From Galbula dea (lineage: Eukaryota; Chordata; Aves; Piciformes; Galbulidae), in NCBI GenBank assembly GCA_013399015.1, contig VWZX01006563.1, positions 868,001-932,000 on the forward strand: 64,000 bases of DNA, written 5' to 3'. The translations under genes were made by a program, and so were the position numbers. The notes beneath the pieces are model-generated. The model was not told where the DNA came from. It did not search any database and was given only the letters and a program-made list of their open reading frames with translations. Shown piece by piece: positions 14,451 through 26,560 of this stretch. How positions within the stretch are numbered: position 1 is the stretch's first letter; each line of letters opens with the position of its first letter.

Positions 14451-15075
14451 CATAGAATCATAGAATTGCCAGAGTTGGAAGGGACCTTAAAGATCATCTA
14501 GTTCCAACACCCCTGCCTGGGCAGGGACACCTCCCACTAGATCAGGTTGCCCAGAGCCCCATCCAGCCTGGTCTTAAAAGCTTCCAGGGATGGGGCTTCC
14601 ACAACCTCTCTGGCCACCCTAACAGTGAAGAACTTCTTCCTACTGTCCAATCTAAATTCACCCTCCTCTAGTTTGCATCCATTCCCCCTAGTCCTATCAC
14701 TACCTGATATCCTAAAAAGTCCCTCACCAGCTTTCTTTTAGGCCCCCTGCAGATACTGGAAGGCCACAATAAGGTCTCCTTGCAGCCTTCTCTTCTCCAG
14801 ACTGAATAACCCACTCAGCCTGTGTCCTCACAGGAGAGGTGCTCCAGTCCTCTGACCATTCTCATGGCCCTTCCCTGGACACATCCCAGCTCCTCCATAT
14901 CTTTCTCGTAACAGGGGCTCCAGAACTGGATGCAGTACTCCAGATGGGGTCTCATGAGAGTGAAGTAGAGGGGGAGAACCACCTCCCTCTATCTGCTGGC
15001 CACACTTCTCTTGATGCAGCCCAGGATACAGTTGGCCCTCTGGGCTGCAAGTGCACACTAGTGGCTCATGCTACT
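14451..15075 (-). mobile_element. CR1 LINE, 5'-truncated, reverse orientation
   Basis: Begins on the + strand with catagaatcatagaattgcc, the reverse complement of the CR1 3' terminal octamers, followed by the typical agttggaagggacctta and atctagttccaac segments. Homology continues through the complement of the end of ORF2 (gcttccacaacctctctgg) to about gggctgcaagtgcacac. It lies between EEIG2 and HENMT1. The small ORFs in it are broken fragments, not host genes. Confidence 0.9.
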
Positions 15076-17380
15076 CACCTTACCAAGTAGCAGCAGCTGC
15101 AAATATAATGACTAGGGTTTGGGTTTTTTTAATATTTTGCTTTTTCTACTGTTTTTACACTTAGTGACTTATGTTGCAAGGAAAATGTGTCCTTTAGACA
15201 TGGTTCCTTTTTTAATCCAGAAGGAAAACATTGCATGAATGAAAATAAGGCTATGCACCACTGCTGTATGGGAAAAGACTCCTCTTTACTACTACTTCCT
15301 GTGTTTCTTCTACTCAGTTTAAACAAAAACCCCCAAACTGTCCTAACAACTACCCACAATGAGTTACTCTAGAATCCAAACCTGACTTATCAACGTAATG
15401 ATAACAAGCATGGAATAAAGTCTAATATCATGGAAACTCTCGACAGACAGGACTGAAACACATCAGAAGTTTATTAGCTATGAGATCTATTGGTGACATC
15501 TCTGGGGAGACAGACAATTAACCACTCCAGCTCTCACAATTAGGCAGTTCTTATTTTTTTCCCTTACTTTCAGAATACTGCAGTGTTTCTTTGTTTGTGT
15601 GTTTGGTGTTTTTCTTTTGTTTCTTTGGTTTGGTTTTATTTGGAGGGTTGGTTTTTGCTGTTGTTTTCTACTTTATTTGGATTTTAGTTTTGTACGAGCT
15701 AAGGTTAATTTGCTTTAAGATATGTGCGCCATCTCCTGGTCAATGATATTGCCACATGCAGTCCGAAACATTTAATCTTCATAGAATTTCCTTTCAGCAT
15801 CCTGGTTGGAGACATCAGAATTCACCTTACTCAGTTTCAACTGTGACTTTAAGTGAGACTCCAGTACTGTGTTTATTCACACATATGCGTAATAGTTCAA
15901 TCAAAAGACTAACCTGATAATCAAGAGCTACACATACCTATGAAAGGTTTAACTGCTCCTGAAAAAAACAGTTACTTCAGTACTTAAAAAAAATTCTTAA
16001 TTAAAATTGATTTAAGCCAGTGGAGATCTGGAGAACTAACATAAAATAATGTAGCTTGTTTAAGTAAAAGCTAGCAGTCTCAATTACAATGTATATATTA
16101 TAAATAGTACTTCTGTATATGATGTAACAACTTCTTCAGTTTCAGTACACATAAGTATACTAAGGAACACTGTAAACACAGAGGGCCAAACATCTGTAGT
16201 TTGACTTCAGATTTTCCCCAGGAAAGGCACAAGCAGGAATGTAAGAATTGATATTTGCTCCCGCTTTCATTACAGACTAAAGCCTGTTACAAATGAGGAG
16301 AAGAGGATCCATGAACCCCTTAAAAATTGTATGCTTAAGCCCCTTACATCAGACAACCAAGCACTCACACCATTTTCCAAATGTAGCTACAAAGCCTTAA
16401 GGGTAGAATATCTTGAGGGAAACCAAGCACGTACTCATATGCAGTTTTGTCTGTTCACAAGACGTTTCACTGATTAGATCTTACCCTAATACAAAATTCA
16501 AATATCATTCCAAATCTGATAGGTCTTGGTCTTCCTTCTCTCTTCCCTCTTCCTCACCTTAAAGTGACCATGCTATAAAATACACTAAAGATACAGTGTT
16601 ACAAGAAGAAACCACACAGGAGGTTCTGGTCCAAAAAAAATTTTTTTTTTAATATAACTGTACCAAACCATACAGTGAACTGCAAAGATATTTTCTCATA
16701 ACAAAACAATGCTACTTTCAAACTGCTATGCTTATTAATGTCCAAAGAATATTTACCAATTTTGAATTTGCATATATTTTAACATACCACCTATGGCAAA
16801 TTCATATAAAAATACAAAAATGTTAAACCATTCTAAATATAGTATTAAAAATTAGCTTTAGTTAAATTCTTAACATTAATTTTTATCAGGTACACCAGAC
16901 CCAGGTTAGCATTCACAATGACAGACTTTATTTTTTCAAAACCAGAATAGTCAAAGATACCAGTTTCAAATTAAATTGAGCTTCTGCAAAGTTACAAGAT
17001 GCAAATTATTTCCCAAGCAGCAGTTTTCAAGTAAGAATAAAACAACAGAGCTAAATCAACCTGTTTTCCTGACCTTACATCCAATATAATTGAATTTACT
17101 GAACTATAAATGTTTGTGGCGTATTCTGGTTTATCTGGAACAGTATTTGGTTTTCAAAAAGGCTATGTACTCACCTTGAAAAAAAAAAATCTATAAATTT
17201 TATTCTATTGAAAAAAAAAACTTGCTCTGAACCTGTATCTGACTCACATTATGCAGCACAACAGCATAGTTCAACTCTCCTTGGACCTAACAAAATACTA
17301 ACAAAAAGAATCTAGTTGTGAGAGCTACAATATGGTAATAGAACCAAACAGAAATACTTAGAATTTATTCTTCACAGGAA
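15076..17380. other. Intergenic AT-rich sequence between EEIG2 and HENMT1
   Basis: No gene is seen. The stretch contains a GT/T-rich low-complexity run near 15585-15668 and several A or T homopolymers (16636-16655, 17180-17190, 17210-17220). Several + strand tttatt motifs (for example 16927-16932 and 17364-17369) read as AATAAA on the - strand and could serve as distal HENMT1 poly(A) signals. Confidence 0.5.
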
Positions 17381-17386
17381 TTTATT
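17381..17386 (-). terminator. Candidate HENMT1 polyadenylation signal
   Basis: The + strand tttatt gives AATAAA on the - strand about 245 bases after the HENMT1 stop codon. A second copy at 17364-17369 is 17 bases further on. Either would give a short 3' UTR. Motif only; cleavage sites are not visible. Confidence 0.45.
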
Positions 17387-17628
17387 CTTTCCTTTTAGCC
17401 CCAACACTTAACTTCAAAATCCTACAAGTTACCGTGATCTTTGAGTGAGACACACTCAAGTTCACTGGAGGAGAGGGGTGCTGATGGACTAAAAAAAACA
17501 AAACAAAAAAAAAACCCAACCAAACCCCAACAACAACAAAACAATTTTGTGATTCTAGTTAGCACACAAAACCCACTACTAAAAATACTTTCTTACTTTA
17601 ACTCAACTTTGTATGAGAAATCTGTGAT

Positions 17629-20600
17629 CTAATTCTCTTCACTTTCATGTTCGGTATTGAACATCACAGCAGAACCATCACTGCTCAGTGTGACCTTGCC
17701 AGCAATAAGCTTGCATAGCTTCTCAAAGGTACCGCAAAGTCGATTCACTTTGGGAAAAGAAAAAATTGTTTTAAGAGGTATATAAATGACATTTTCATTG
17801 ACAATTGGTTCCATGCTTGCTTCAACAACCAGTTTTCCAAAATCTGCAAAACAGTTCAGTGAAGGTTGGAATTTGGATTTTCTTTCAGTAGAATCATCAT
17901 TACAGTCCTCACGTTCTGACATTAAACGGTTCAGCAGACTTTGCTTAATGATTTGTGCTGTGAAAATAACTTCACCAACCACTGCATTCTGTAGGTACTT
18001 CTCATCTTTAAGACTTGGATACACTGCTTTGAAGACCTTTACAAGATACAAGAGCATATAAAACGTTTATCATCATTAGCTCAGATTTTAACATTTGCTT
18101 GTCAAGAAGAGCTTCTAAAACTATAAACATTTTCAGATAACAGAAAAACTAGACAATATGACTTGATTTTATGTAATACAACTAAAATAGCAATTAAATA
18201 ACAAAAAAAAGCCACCCCAAAACCAGGCTTGTATCTGCAAGCTATACTTGTAGATCAGGCAAAGCAAAGCCCTGCAATTCTTCAATTCTTTTTAATCATT
18301 CTCTTATTTTCCATGTTACTCATCATGAGGCTCTGCTGACAGTTCCACAGCTACACAGATTCTAAGTTATTTCTGAACTGTCATCTGCCATCCAGGACTG
18401 CATCTATGTCTTTAATTCTGTTTTCAGAGTAAAAGATTAAATAGGTTAAAAAATAAACTGTGACACCAAAATCTGTGAACTTACTACTATGTTCTACACT
18501 GAACTATACTCCAAGGCACAAAAGGCAACTACACAGGCAATCTCATTCCCCCTAGTTTACTAGGAAGTGCTTTATACGAACACAGTACCACTGAAGTTCC
18601 ACAGTCTGTAATTATTTCTTCTTCAAGATTACATCTTAAAATGTTGATTTATTCCAATATATTAGTTACATAATAAAACCAAAATTAAATGTGATTGTTC
18701 AGGTTTGATAAGAAACACATGAGATATTACACTCTTGTTTAAACTCAAAGGCTGTCCAAACTTCTCATAATGACCCCATAACAGAAGATAATGAAAGCAA
18801 TTTCTAGTACATGTCAGTCATTGAGATGTATTTCCAAATTTATTGAGCATTAAAGAGCACTTTGCAATTCTATTAAGGGCAGCAGATGACAGACGAAATT
18901 TCAAATCTATACAATGTCATTATAGCTCAGAAACTACAAAAGACACTCCCATAATGTCACTTAACATTTCACTTCATATCACAAGTCCCTTGAATATACA
19001 TATTTAAACAAAGAGGTATTAGAATTTGTCCACTGAAACAAATAATTTAAAGACTCATAAGACTGAAAAAAACCCCACTCCAATATAGTTCTCTTTCTGT
19101 ATTATTACTTCATGTTATCTCTGAAAAAAAGTGTCCTTTGATTTATACCACATGGCACTTAAATGCATCAGGCTTTGCTGGTGTGACACACTGCAACACA
19201 AAGTGGAGTACTTTACAAAAATATTATCTGAGTTATCTAAAGTGAAAGTCACATAGTGCTAAAAATCAAAAAAGTTTGATATGGACCAGCAGTGAACTGG
19301 GTACTTGGCAAGATCCCATGTCTCTGCAAAAATTTGAACTGGCTACTGAGATTAAGGAGCAACATGAAATGCTACTGAACAAGCCAAGCCACACAAAACA
19401 GGTCCTGACAATGCAATTTCTGGGAAATGTCTTCCAATAATATATATGCCAAGACTATGCAGTTCTTCAAAACTTACACTCAGTTAGAAATGGGGTTTTA
19501 TGCTTTTTTCCTATGTGTCTGAAAAATCTGTGTCAGTGCCAAAAACCACATGATGAAAAAAAGATTAGACAAACAGTTTAAAAAGTGACACAGTATAACT
19601 AGCAGAATGGAGAATTTTCATTCTGAGGATAACTATGTTAAAATGAGTATCCGTATTGCTATTCAACAAATACCTAAAAGTTAAAGGCCTTTATACAATT
19701 AGAAACACAAATCAGACTTAAGATTCTTTTGATCTGATCATGTGCGTTACAGAGCAAAACTGGATAGCAACAGGAGACCACGGTAAGAACACCTTCACAC
19801 ACAGAAAATTCTACTCTTTATTCATCCTCCCAAAGGAAGAACATAATACTTACTGTTTTGTAAGCTGCTTCAGTGGGTTTCTCAGACGGATCAAATTTAC
19901 TGGTTTGAGGGTATTTTCTAACAAACACAGCTATTTGGGTACAAAACCCAACATTCTCCATTCCTGTTGGTGGGTGCCCTACACCAGTAAATTCCACTGA
20001 GTAATCATAGTGCCTAGCAGTCTCTAGAGCCCTAAGAAAAAAAAAATCATTCCAATCATACTAAATACTCATCTTTTAATGTGATAAAGATGCATTCTCT
20101 AACAAAAGCAAGACCCTGAGCCTGTAAATGCTTAAGCATAATTTCTCTAATAATCACAGAATCCCAGCATGGTAAGGGTTGGAAGGGACCTCTGGGGATG
20201 ATCCAGTCCAACCTCCCTGCTAAACCAGGTTCACCTACAGCAAGTCACCCAGTATCACATCCAGATGGGTTTTGGATATCTCAGAGAGGGAGACTCCACA
20301 GCCTCTATGAGCAGCCTGTTCCAGTGCTCCAACACCCTCAAAGGAAAGGTTTTTCCTTCTGTTTAGGTGGAACTTCCTGTGTGTTACTTTGTGCCCATTG
20401 CCCTGGTATTGTCACTGGGCACCACTGAAAAAGAGTATGGCCCCCATTATCTTGACACCTTCCCTTTAGATATTGATAAGCATTGACAAGATCCCCTCTC
20501 AGTCTTTTCTTCTCAAGGCTACAGAGCCCCAGGGTCTCTCAGCCTCTTCTTGTAAGAGAGATGCTCCAGTCCCTTCATCATCTTAGCAGCCTCCACTGGA

Positions 20601-23600
20601 CTCTACTCAGTAGTTCCCCATCTCTCTTGAACTGGGGAGCCCAGAACTGGACATAGGACTCCAGATGTGACCTCACCAGGGCAGAGTAGAGGGGGAAGGA
20701 GAACGTCCCTGGACCTGCTGGTCACACTCTTCTTAATGCACCCAATAATACATAGCTGAAGATAAGCCGTGTCAAAACTTGCTGAATCAGATCTGTAATC
20801 ATATGCTTACCATAGCATGAAACATTTAGTATTAGTAAATCAAGCAACCAAAAATCACTGTTCTAAAACATCTGCACAGAATATGCATGCTCACAGTTGC
20901 TTACTCACTCTCTAAAATGCATTGAAAGTGAGCTAAAACTAACAGTTTTAGAGTACAAAATTCTTTGAGAACCACCCATACACGCTTGATTCAGCATGCT
21001 GTGTTACTGTGATTATTTGATAAATCTGCTTGCATAAACAGAAAGATCTGGACTAATTGAGTACTTTGATTACACACCATATATAGTGAGCACATTTCTT
21101 AGGTTTTATGAAGTATTTTATAGCAGGTTTTATTATGTGAAAAGGTCAATTAATACCTTACAACTAATACATTTGAAGTGTAACAAAAATATACAAAAAG
21201 GAAAGTAAAATTTTAAATGTTTTTGCAGAGCAGCTACAGTAAAAGCAAGCCAACTTAACCATCACAAAATACAAAATCCACAGAGCATGCTTAACTTCTC
21301 ATAACAATAAAGAAATGTTTCACCAGATTAGTAGGTGTGAAAACAACCCACATACACAAAGCAGTCTGAAAACGTATAGTTATTAATTTCTCACATTACT
21401 GAATGCTCAAAGCTGCATATGATGTTCAGTAAACTTACCAGTTTTGAAACTGCGCTCTATTCCATTCAAATTTGTGGTCTGGGTGCCTGAATACTGTCAC
21501 TCCTGGAAGCAAAGTGTTAAACTCAGAATTTGGAGTACTGATCACAACTACGGTTGGAGCCATGAAACCAAACACCACTTCAGGAAACTTCTTTAGTTCT
21601 GATTCTTCCAGGTGCTCTATTCTGCAAAGGATAAGTTTATGTATGTCTTTAAAAATATCCTACTGTATTTTAATTTTCTAAACCACCAGTCAAAAAAAAA
21701 ATCCCCAAACCATACCTCTACTTTGTAATTTTAAGTCTACCTCTGCAATATTAGCACTGGCACAGTGGCTAAGGCGGTCATCTTAGAGATTTTTGTCTGA
21801 GAAAATTCCCTCTTGCATTTTGTACTTTTCAACAATATCCTTTTCTCCAACACAAGCTAGCACCATTTGAATGGTTTAGTATGGTTAACTTATGCAGAAG
21901 TCAGAAGATACAACCTTCTGCTGCTCTTCTACTAGAATGGTTTGATTGAGTCTGTTTTAGAGTATGGACAAGATAGCAAATGGAACCATAATAAACTTTA
22001 AAAAGTGTATGTTTGCCTAATACTCACAGTTCAATACACGTTACCAAGTCAAAACCAAGCATGCAAGGATCTTTATGGGCAACTGAACCATGATGCAAAG
22101 TAACAGTTAGGGATCTTTCAGCTGGTTGCAAATAATCAACAGGAAGAGGATACAACCTATGCCTATGAAAGTATTAAAAACATGATGTCAGATAAAGGAC
22201 CTTAGGACAAGATAAATTGTGCATGTAACTGAACTGTCTAACACCATATATAGATATCTTGTAAATCTCAAAAAGGTTAACTATTTTACAGGGATAAAAC
22301 CAAAGAATTTCTAATACAAACACTTTTTATGACTACCTACGATAGAATAGAAATACTATTCACTGAGAAATAAAACATATGTACAAATTTCATTCTGGGA
22401 TCCTACAGACAAAGCACACAATAAACATTAAGTACAGTAAAAGGATACTTTTCTTAATTCTTGAGAAAGAGCAAGTAATAATGGCAGCATCTATATTTTA
22501 TATATTCATTGAAACCATATTAATCAGCTTTCAAGAGAAATTTTGGTGTTACTCACAAGTCTGACTCATGCTTCAAAGATGAAAAACTTTACCTTTTAGA
22601 TCCTTCTAAGCCAGACAAAATACATTGAGCACATACATGCCCATTTCAAAAAGATCAGATTTGCACACCACAGCAATGTCATGTATGAGCATAAACAGAT
22701 GTGTTAGTACCTTTAAAAACACTGTACTTCTCAGATGTACTCACAGAATCACAGAATCACAGAATCACAGAATCACAGAATCACAGAATCACAGAATCAC
22801 AGAATCACAGAATCACAGAATCACAGAATCACAGAATGGCTCAGGTTGGAAGGGACCTTAAAGATCATCTAGTTCCAAACCCCCTGCCATGGGCAGGGAT
22901 GCCACATGCACTAGACATCATGCATCTTCAAGGCCATTCCATGACTTGGACCTTTGCTACATTATGGGTGTCTACTGCCCAGCAGTGCCCAAACATAAGT
23001 GCAACGTAGCTAATTAACAACAATGGACAGCTCTTCAATTGGCAAACTGGTATTTCTGCAATTTATCCTCATTTTGAAATGATTTACATGAAATGATGCA
23101 ACATGCCAAATAAGGACCTTAAATTAACACAGTTCATGAGCTTACATGTTCTCTTTCATTACACTTGCACAGATATCTAGCCCAGCTAACACTTCAATGC
23201 AACTGCAGAATTTCAGCATCCTGAGAAGGGTACAGTCAGCACACCCTAAATCTGCCACCTGTAAATTAGATATTAAACAATATGTAAATGCTGCATATTT
23301 CCAAGTAATTTCAGACTTTCATAGAATAAAAATTCCATATTATGTCACAAGTGTTTAATGATAAAATAAAGCATTTCACAATCGTAACTAAAATTTACAG
23401 CAAGCAGGCTAGACATGGATTTGAAAATTCTTTTTGAAATTGTATATGAAGATGTTTTAAATGGATCAACCTTTTGTTATGACAGCTATAAACAAGTACA
23501 TGTAGAACATCCCACTGACTCTGGTGAATGTCTTCCATGTGAAAGTACATTCCCTCAAAAAACAGTAAGGTAGGATTTTAAGTATTAAAGCTGTAGAAAT

Positions 23601-24835
23601 TATCAGTTTCACCACTGCTTTTCACCGGACTACTCTCCATCCAAAACAGAGAGTAGGTTAACCAGCAGCCAGGTTAGCAACAAAGAATCTGCATAAAACA
23701 AGTTTACAGGTTTAGTCTAATGTTTAAGTTGGGAGGGCTGGGGATATTCAGAATAGAACACTTTCCTATAAGCTTAAGAAGTAGCTGAGTACACAAACGA
23801 AACCTCACTGTTCTTTCTCAGGCTAAGGCAAGGTTGAAGCACACTGCTTACATTCAGTGTGAAAATCCTGAGTTTCTTCTATTCAGTTCAACTCTACCCT
23901 GTGGGTAGACAAAGTCTACCCTCCCCCTCTTTTTACATTGTAAATCAGAAAATTCAAACCTTTAAATACAGATGCAACACTCTTGAATACACCCTACTTA
24001 AAAAGCAGATTACAGTGCCATGACCTCATCGACTGGATTAGATTTCTATTAGCTATGAAAAGTATGATTATGTGAGCATACAGCACATGCATTTCTCAAT
24101 AATTTCTTACATGACCCCCAAAATATTAACATCAGTTTCAGAATTAAACACCAAAGACAGAGGTATTTCTCAACTTTTTGCATTTTGGGAGGAGGTGCTG
24201 TGAGGGAGGACATATTAGAAAACAACAACAAACACTACACAACATTATTTAATTTAAATTTGCAAAATCAGTATTGAAACAGGAGCTCTGGTATATTGGG
24301 GTGGGGGAAGTACATATGAGGACTTTAAAGACCTTAAGAAAATGAAGAGTTAGCCCCAGATAACCCCCCACTCTTAATGTCACTTCTTATCTAAGAACAT
24401 CCATGTGAATTATGAAGTCAACCTGATACCATATATGGAACTAACATCTCTAGGAAGTAAACTCAAACTATTATGAAAGCAGCTTGAACCAAAATCCGCA
24501 GCATTAAATTAAAACAAAACACCACTATTCTCCAAAACAGGCTATGGCATTTTTCATCAAGTGTCTGCTAAGACAATTCAGTTTTCACAGTAGCTCCTCC
24601 ACTGCTGTTGTTTGGTAATTTGGTCAGCAGGTTATTCTACGCATTTCCTGTCTTCCCAAGACACCTAATGTAAACTTTTTCTTCAAAATTGTAACACAAA
24701 AAGACAAAACACACTAACCTTCTTAGGTTTGTATTTCTCCACTAAATATTTAATGAACTGGTAGCGTTGTTTGGACAAAGGAGGTGAAAATTTAATCATT
24801 CCTGTAAACTGTTCTCCTTGGAAGTTCTTATCCAT
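17629..24835 (-). CDS. HENMT1: HEN methyltransferase 1 (small RNA 2'-O-methyltransferase), complete coding region
   Basis: Adds a 2'-O-methyl group to the 3' end of piRNAs using S-adenosylmethionine, protecting them in germ cells. Coding exons in order: 24835-24719, 23258-23146, 22162-22028, 21621-21439, 20031-19854 and 18036-17629. They join in phase to 377 aa (human about 393). The start ATG at 24835 lies 14 bases inside an exon whose acceptor follows a poly-T tract. The SAM-binding motif I VADLGCAD is at residues 40-47. The HEN1 metal site is complete: E121, E124 and H125 in CIELIEH, and H171 in HPDHKFEW, so the enzyme is predicted active. STPNSEFN (150-157) and VEFTGVGHPP are family-typical. 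The C-terminal exon (243-377) is more divergent but ends with the conserved LSSDGSAV region. A 5' noncoding exon probably lies in the CpG island near 25.9-26.1 kb. Confidence 0.95.
20153..20750 (-). mobile_element. CR1 LINE, 5'-truncated, reverse orientation, in HENMT1 intron
   Basis: Starts with atcacagaatcccagcatgg and ggttggaagggacctctgg, the reverse complement of a CR1 3' end, followed by the complement of the ORF2 C-terminal region (gactccacagcctctatgag, tgctccaacaccctc). Homology fades near cttcttaatgcacccaa. It sits in the intron just upstream of the HENMT1 exon at 20031-19854 and shares that gene's - orientation. Confidence 0.9.
21755..21815 (+). other. tRNA-like A-box segment, possible tRNA-derived relic
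   Basis: The segment tggcacagtggctaaggcg (21758-21776) closely resembles the D-arm/A-box of class II tRNAs (Ser/Leu type). A weak B-box-like attccctc follows about 40 bases later, and no good GGTTCGAATCC or closing acceptor stem is present. It could be a decayed tRNA pseudogene or a tRNA-derived SINE head in the HENMT1 intron, or chance. Confidence 0.25.
22741..22836. repeat. (TCACAGAA)12 octamer array
   Basis: Twelve uninterrupted copies of the octamer tcacagaa lead directly into a CR1 3' end. CR1 elements normally end with only a few copies of this octamer (ATTCTGTG on the other strand), so this is an expanded microsatellite seeded by the CR1 tail. The NHRITESQ-type open frames across it are artefacts of the period. 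Confidence 0.97.
22837..22950 (-). mobile_element. Short CR1 LINE 3' fragment joined to the octamer array
   Basis: Sequence tggctcaggttggaagggac and agatcatctagttccaaacc is the standard reverse-complement CR1 3' end. Only about 110 bases are recognisable; the segment after catgcactagacatcatg is diverged. It lies in the HENMT1 intron between the exons at 23146 and 22162. Confidence 0.85.
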
Positions 24836-25849
24836 AATATTTGCTAATGCTAAAAAAAAAAAAAAAAANAACTTTGTAACATATACAGTTACTGAGTTTG
24901 TTGTTTTCAGTGGTGTTCAACGCACAATTAAGAAGGAATAAACCTGATCCCAGTTCTATTCAGAGAATAGCAAAAACATAGGAATTAGCAAAATCAGTTG
25001 ATATCTGCTCACTCCATATAAAATTATGCAAGTAACCTTTTTATAAACAATTATAAATCATATACAGTAATAAAAAAAGCAAGCTTCATAAATTGTCATT
25101 CTCCACCCAGCACACCTACGTAGTGTTTACACAACTGCAATATATTTAATCTTCGTTAGCTCTTCTGGGAAGAGCAGAAAAGTAATTCATTCCTCACTCC
25201 CGTGCCTCTTTTCTTGTCTCTTGTTTTGTCTTGCTATTCAGTTTATTTTAGAACTAGATTTATGTATGTATGGCCTACTACAAATTCTACAATCTAATAA
25301 TCAGCAAGAAATATACAAGTATCTATGTTGTGCAAGATGAAACATTCTGCGAGGCCTTAGCTTTAGATTTACTAAAAGTTGCCTTTTTATTACTGCCTGT
25401 GTTTTATAAGTAAACTAACAAAATTCAACATAGCTTTAGAGTCATAACCGTTAGTGCATTTCCAACTCTCCCACCTTTTATTTAAAGCTTCATTTTAGCA
25501 CATAAATATTAAACAAGAAATATCCCCACTAAACCTAAAAAATATGGCCTTTATGAACGATGGACAAACTCCACGGGAATCACATAAGTGAAGAAGCACG
25601 GTCCTATGAGCACAGGGCTTTCCAGAGCCCCCATCCCAGGTGCAGCTGCGGCCCAGGGCTCATAAGCATCAGGTCCAGCATAAGCAAAGCAGCTGTGCCA
25701 AGCATGCTGGCAACTTGACTACCCCATATGGTCTTTTATACATAAATACATATTTATAGGCAGGTATGTATGTACAAAACCAGGAATTAAGCTTAGTGTT
25801 CAGGCCACTCATTCACCTCCTCCGGGCAAAATGAGCCTGGTGGACTCTC

Positions 25850-26560
25850 CTCACCAGTAACTGGCTCCAGAGCCAGCCCACAGGCACTCACTTCCAGACC
25901 CCCACATTCTCCCCGCTTTCAGTCCTGCCAGGCTCCGCACCAGGCATCCCACGGCTACCTCATTCCTCGCCTCCCCGGCCAGGGCTGCCTCAGCCCCGCA
26001 GCGCCAGCTGAGGCCCTGTCCCGGCCTTCTACTGGCACTAGGGCGCTCCAAGGAGCCGCTCCTCTGTCTCCGCAGAGCCCGCGAAGGGTATGGCGGAACA
26101 GGGCTCAAGAACCCTCAAGAACCATTTCCTCATACCCCTGGTATCATGTCACGCCTCTACTTCGATCATCCCACTACCCCAGGTTCCCCCAGGCTTCCTC
26201 CTCCACCTTTTCTCCTTAACGCTGACCTCCCGCACGCCAACACCTCCCGAACGCCAACGCCTCCCGAACGCCAACGCCTCTCGCAAGCCAACGCCCCCCG
26301 CAAGCCAACGCCCCCCGCAAGCCAACGCCTCCCTTGGGACGGAGGGCGTGCGGCACCGCCTCAGGCGGGAGCTGACTGAGACAGCCAGGGCCCGGGCCGG
26401 GTCCCCTGGGGAAAAGGGCTCGCCTTTGGCCCTCCTCTCCGCCAGGCCTACACGTGTGCCTACGGATTTCCGAGCCAAATCTGCCCCTTCGGGCGAAAAA
26501 CCTCGACGCTTTGGCGTCGTCGGGATCGCCGGGGAACGGCTGCTCAGGGCTGCCCAGCAA
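25850..26560 (-). promoter_or_regulatory. CpG-rich region, probable HENMT1 promoter and 5' noncoding exon
   Basis: GC- and CpG-rich island about 1 kb upstream of the HENMT1 start-codon exon, in an AT-rich setting. On the - strand a strong 5' splice site (agttactg|gtgagg, exon end at 25855) could close a noncoding first exon that splices to the ATG exon at about 24849. Open frames on both strands differ and none resembles a known protein. Promoter role is inferred from composition, position and the donor. Confidence 0.5.
26231..26332. repeat. 17-bp tandem repeat, six copies, in CpG island
   Basis: Six consecutive 17-bp units of the type cgaacgccaacgcctcc. Units 1-3 carry cgcacg/cgaacg and units 4-6 carry cgcaag, so the array falls into two variant blocks. 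Because 17 is not a multiple of 3, it opens different repetitive reading frames on each strand, which explains the spurious Pro/Arg-rich ORFs here. Confidence 0.95.

Noticed and set aside
14547..15090. Several 64-83 codon frames on both strands
   Set aside because: They lie wholly inside a CR1 LINE fragment.
17786..18061. 91-codon + strand frame
   Set aside because: It is a shadow of the last HENMT1 exon on the other strand, which has clear homology and splice phase.
22625..23009. Frames with repeated NHRITESQ
   Set aside because: They are translations of the (TCACAGAA)12 array at a CR1 tail.
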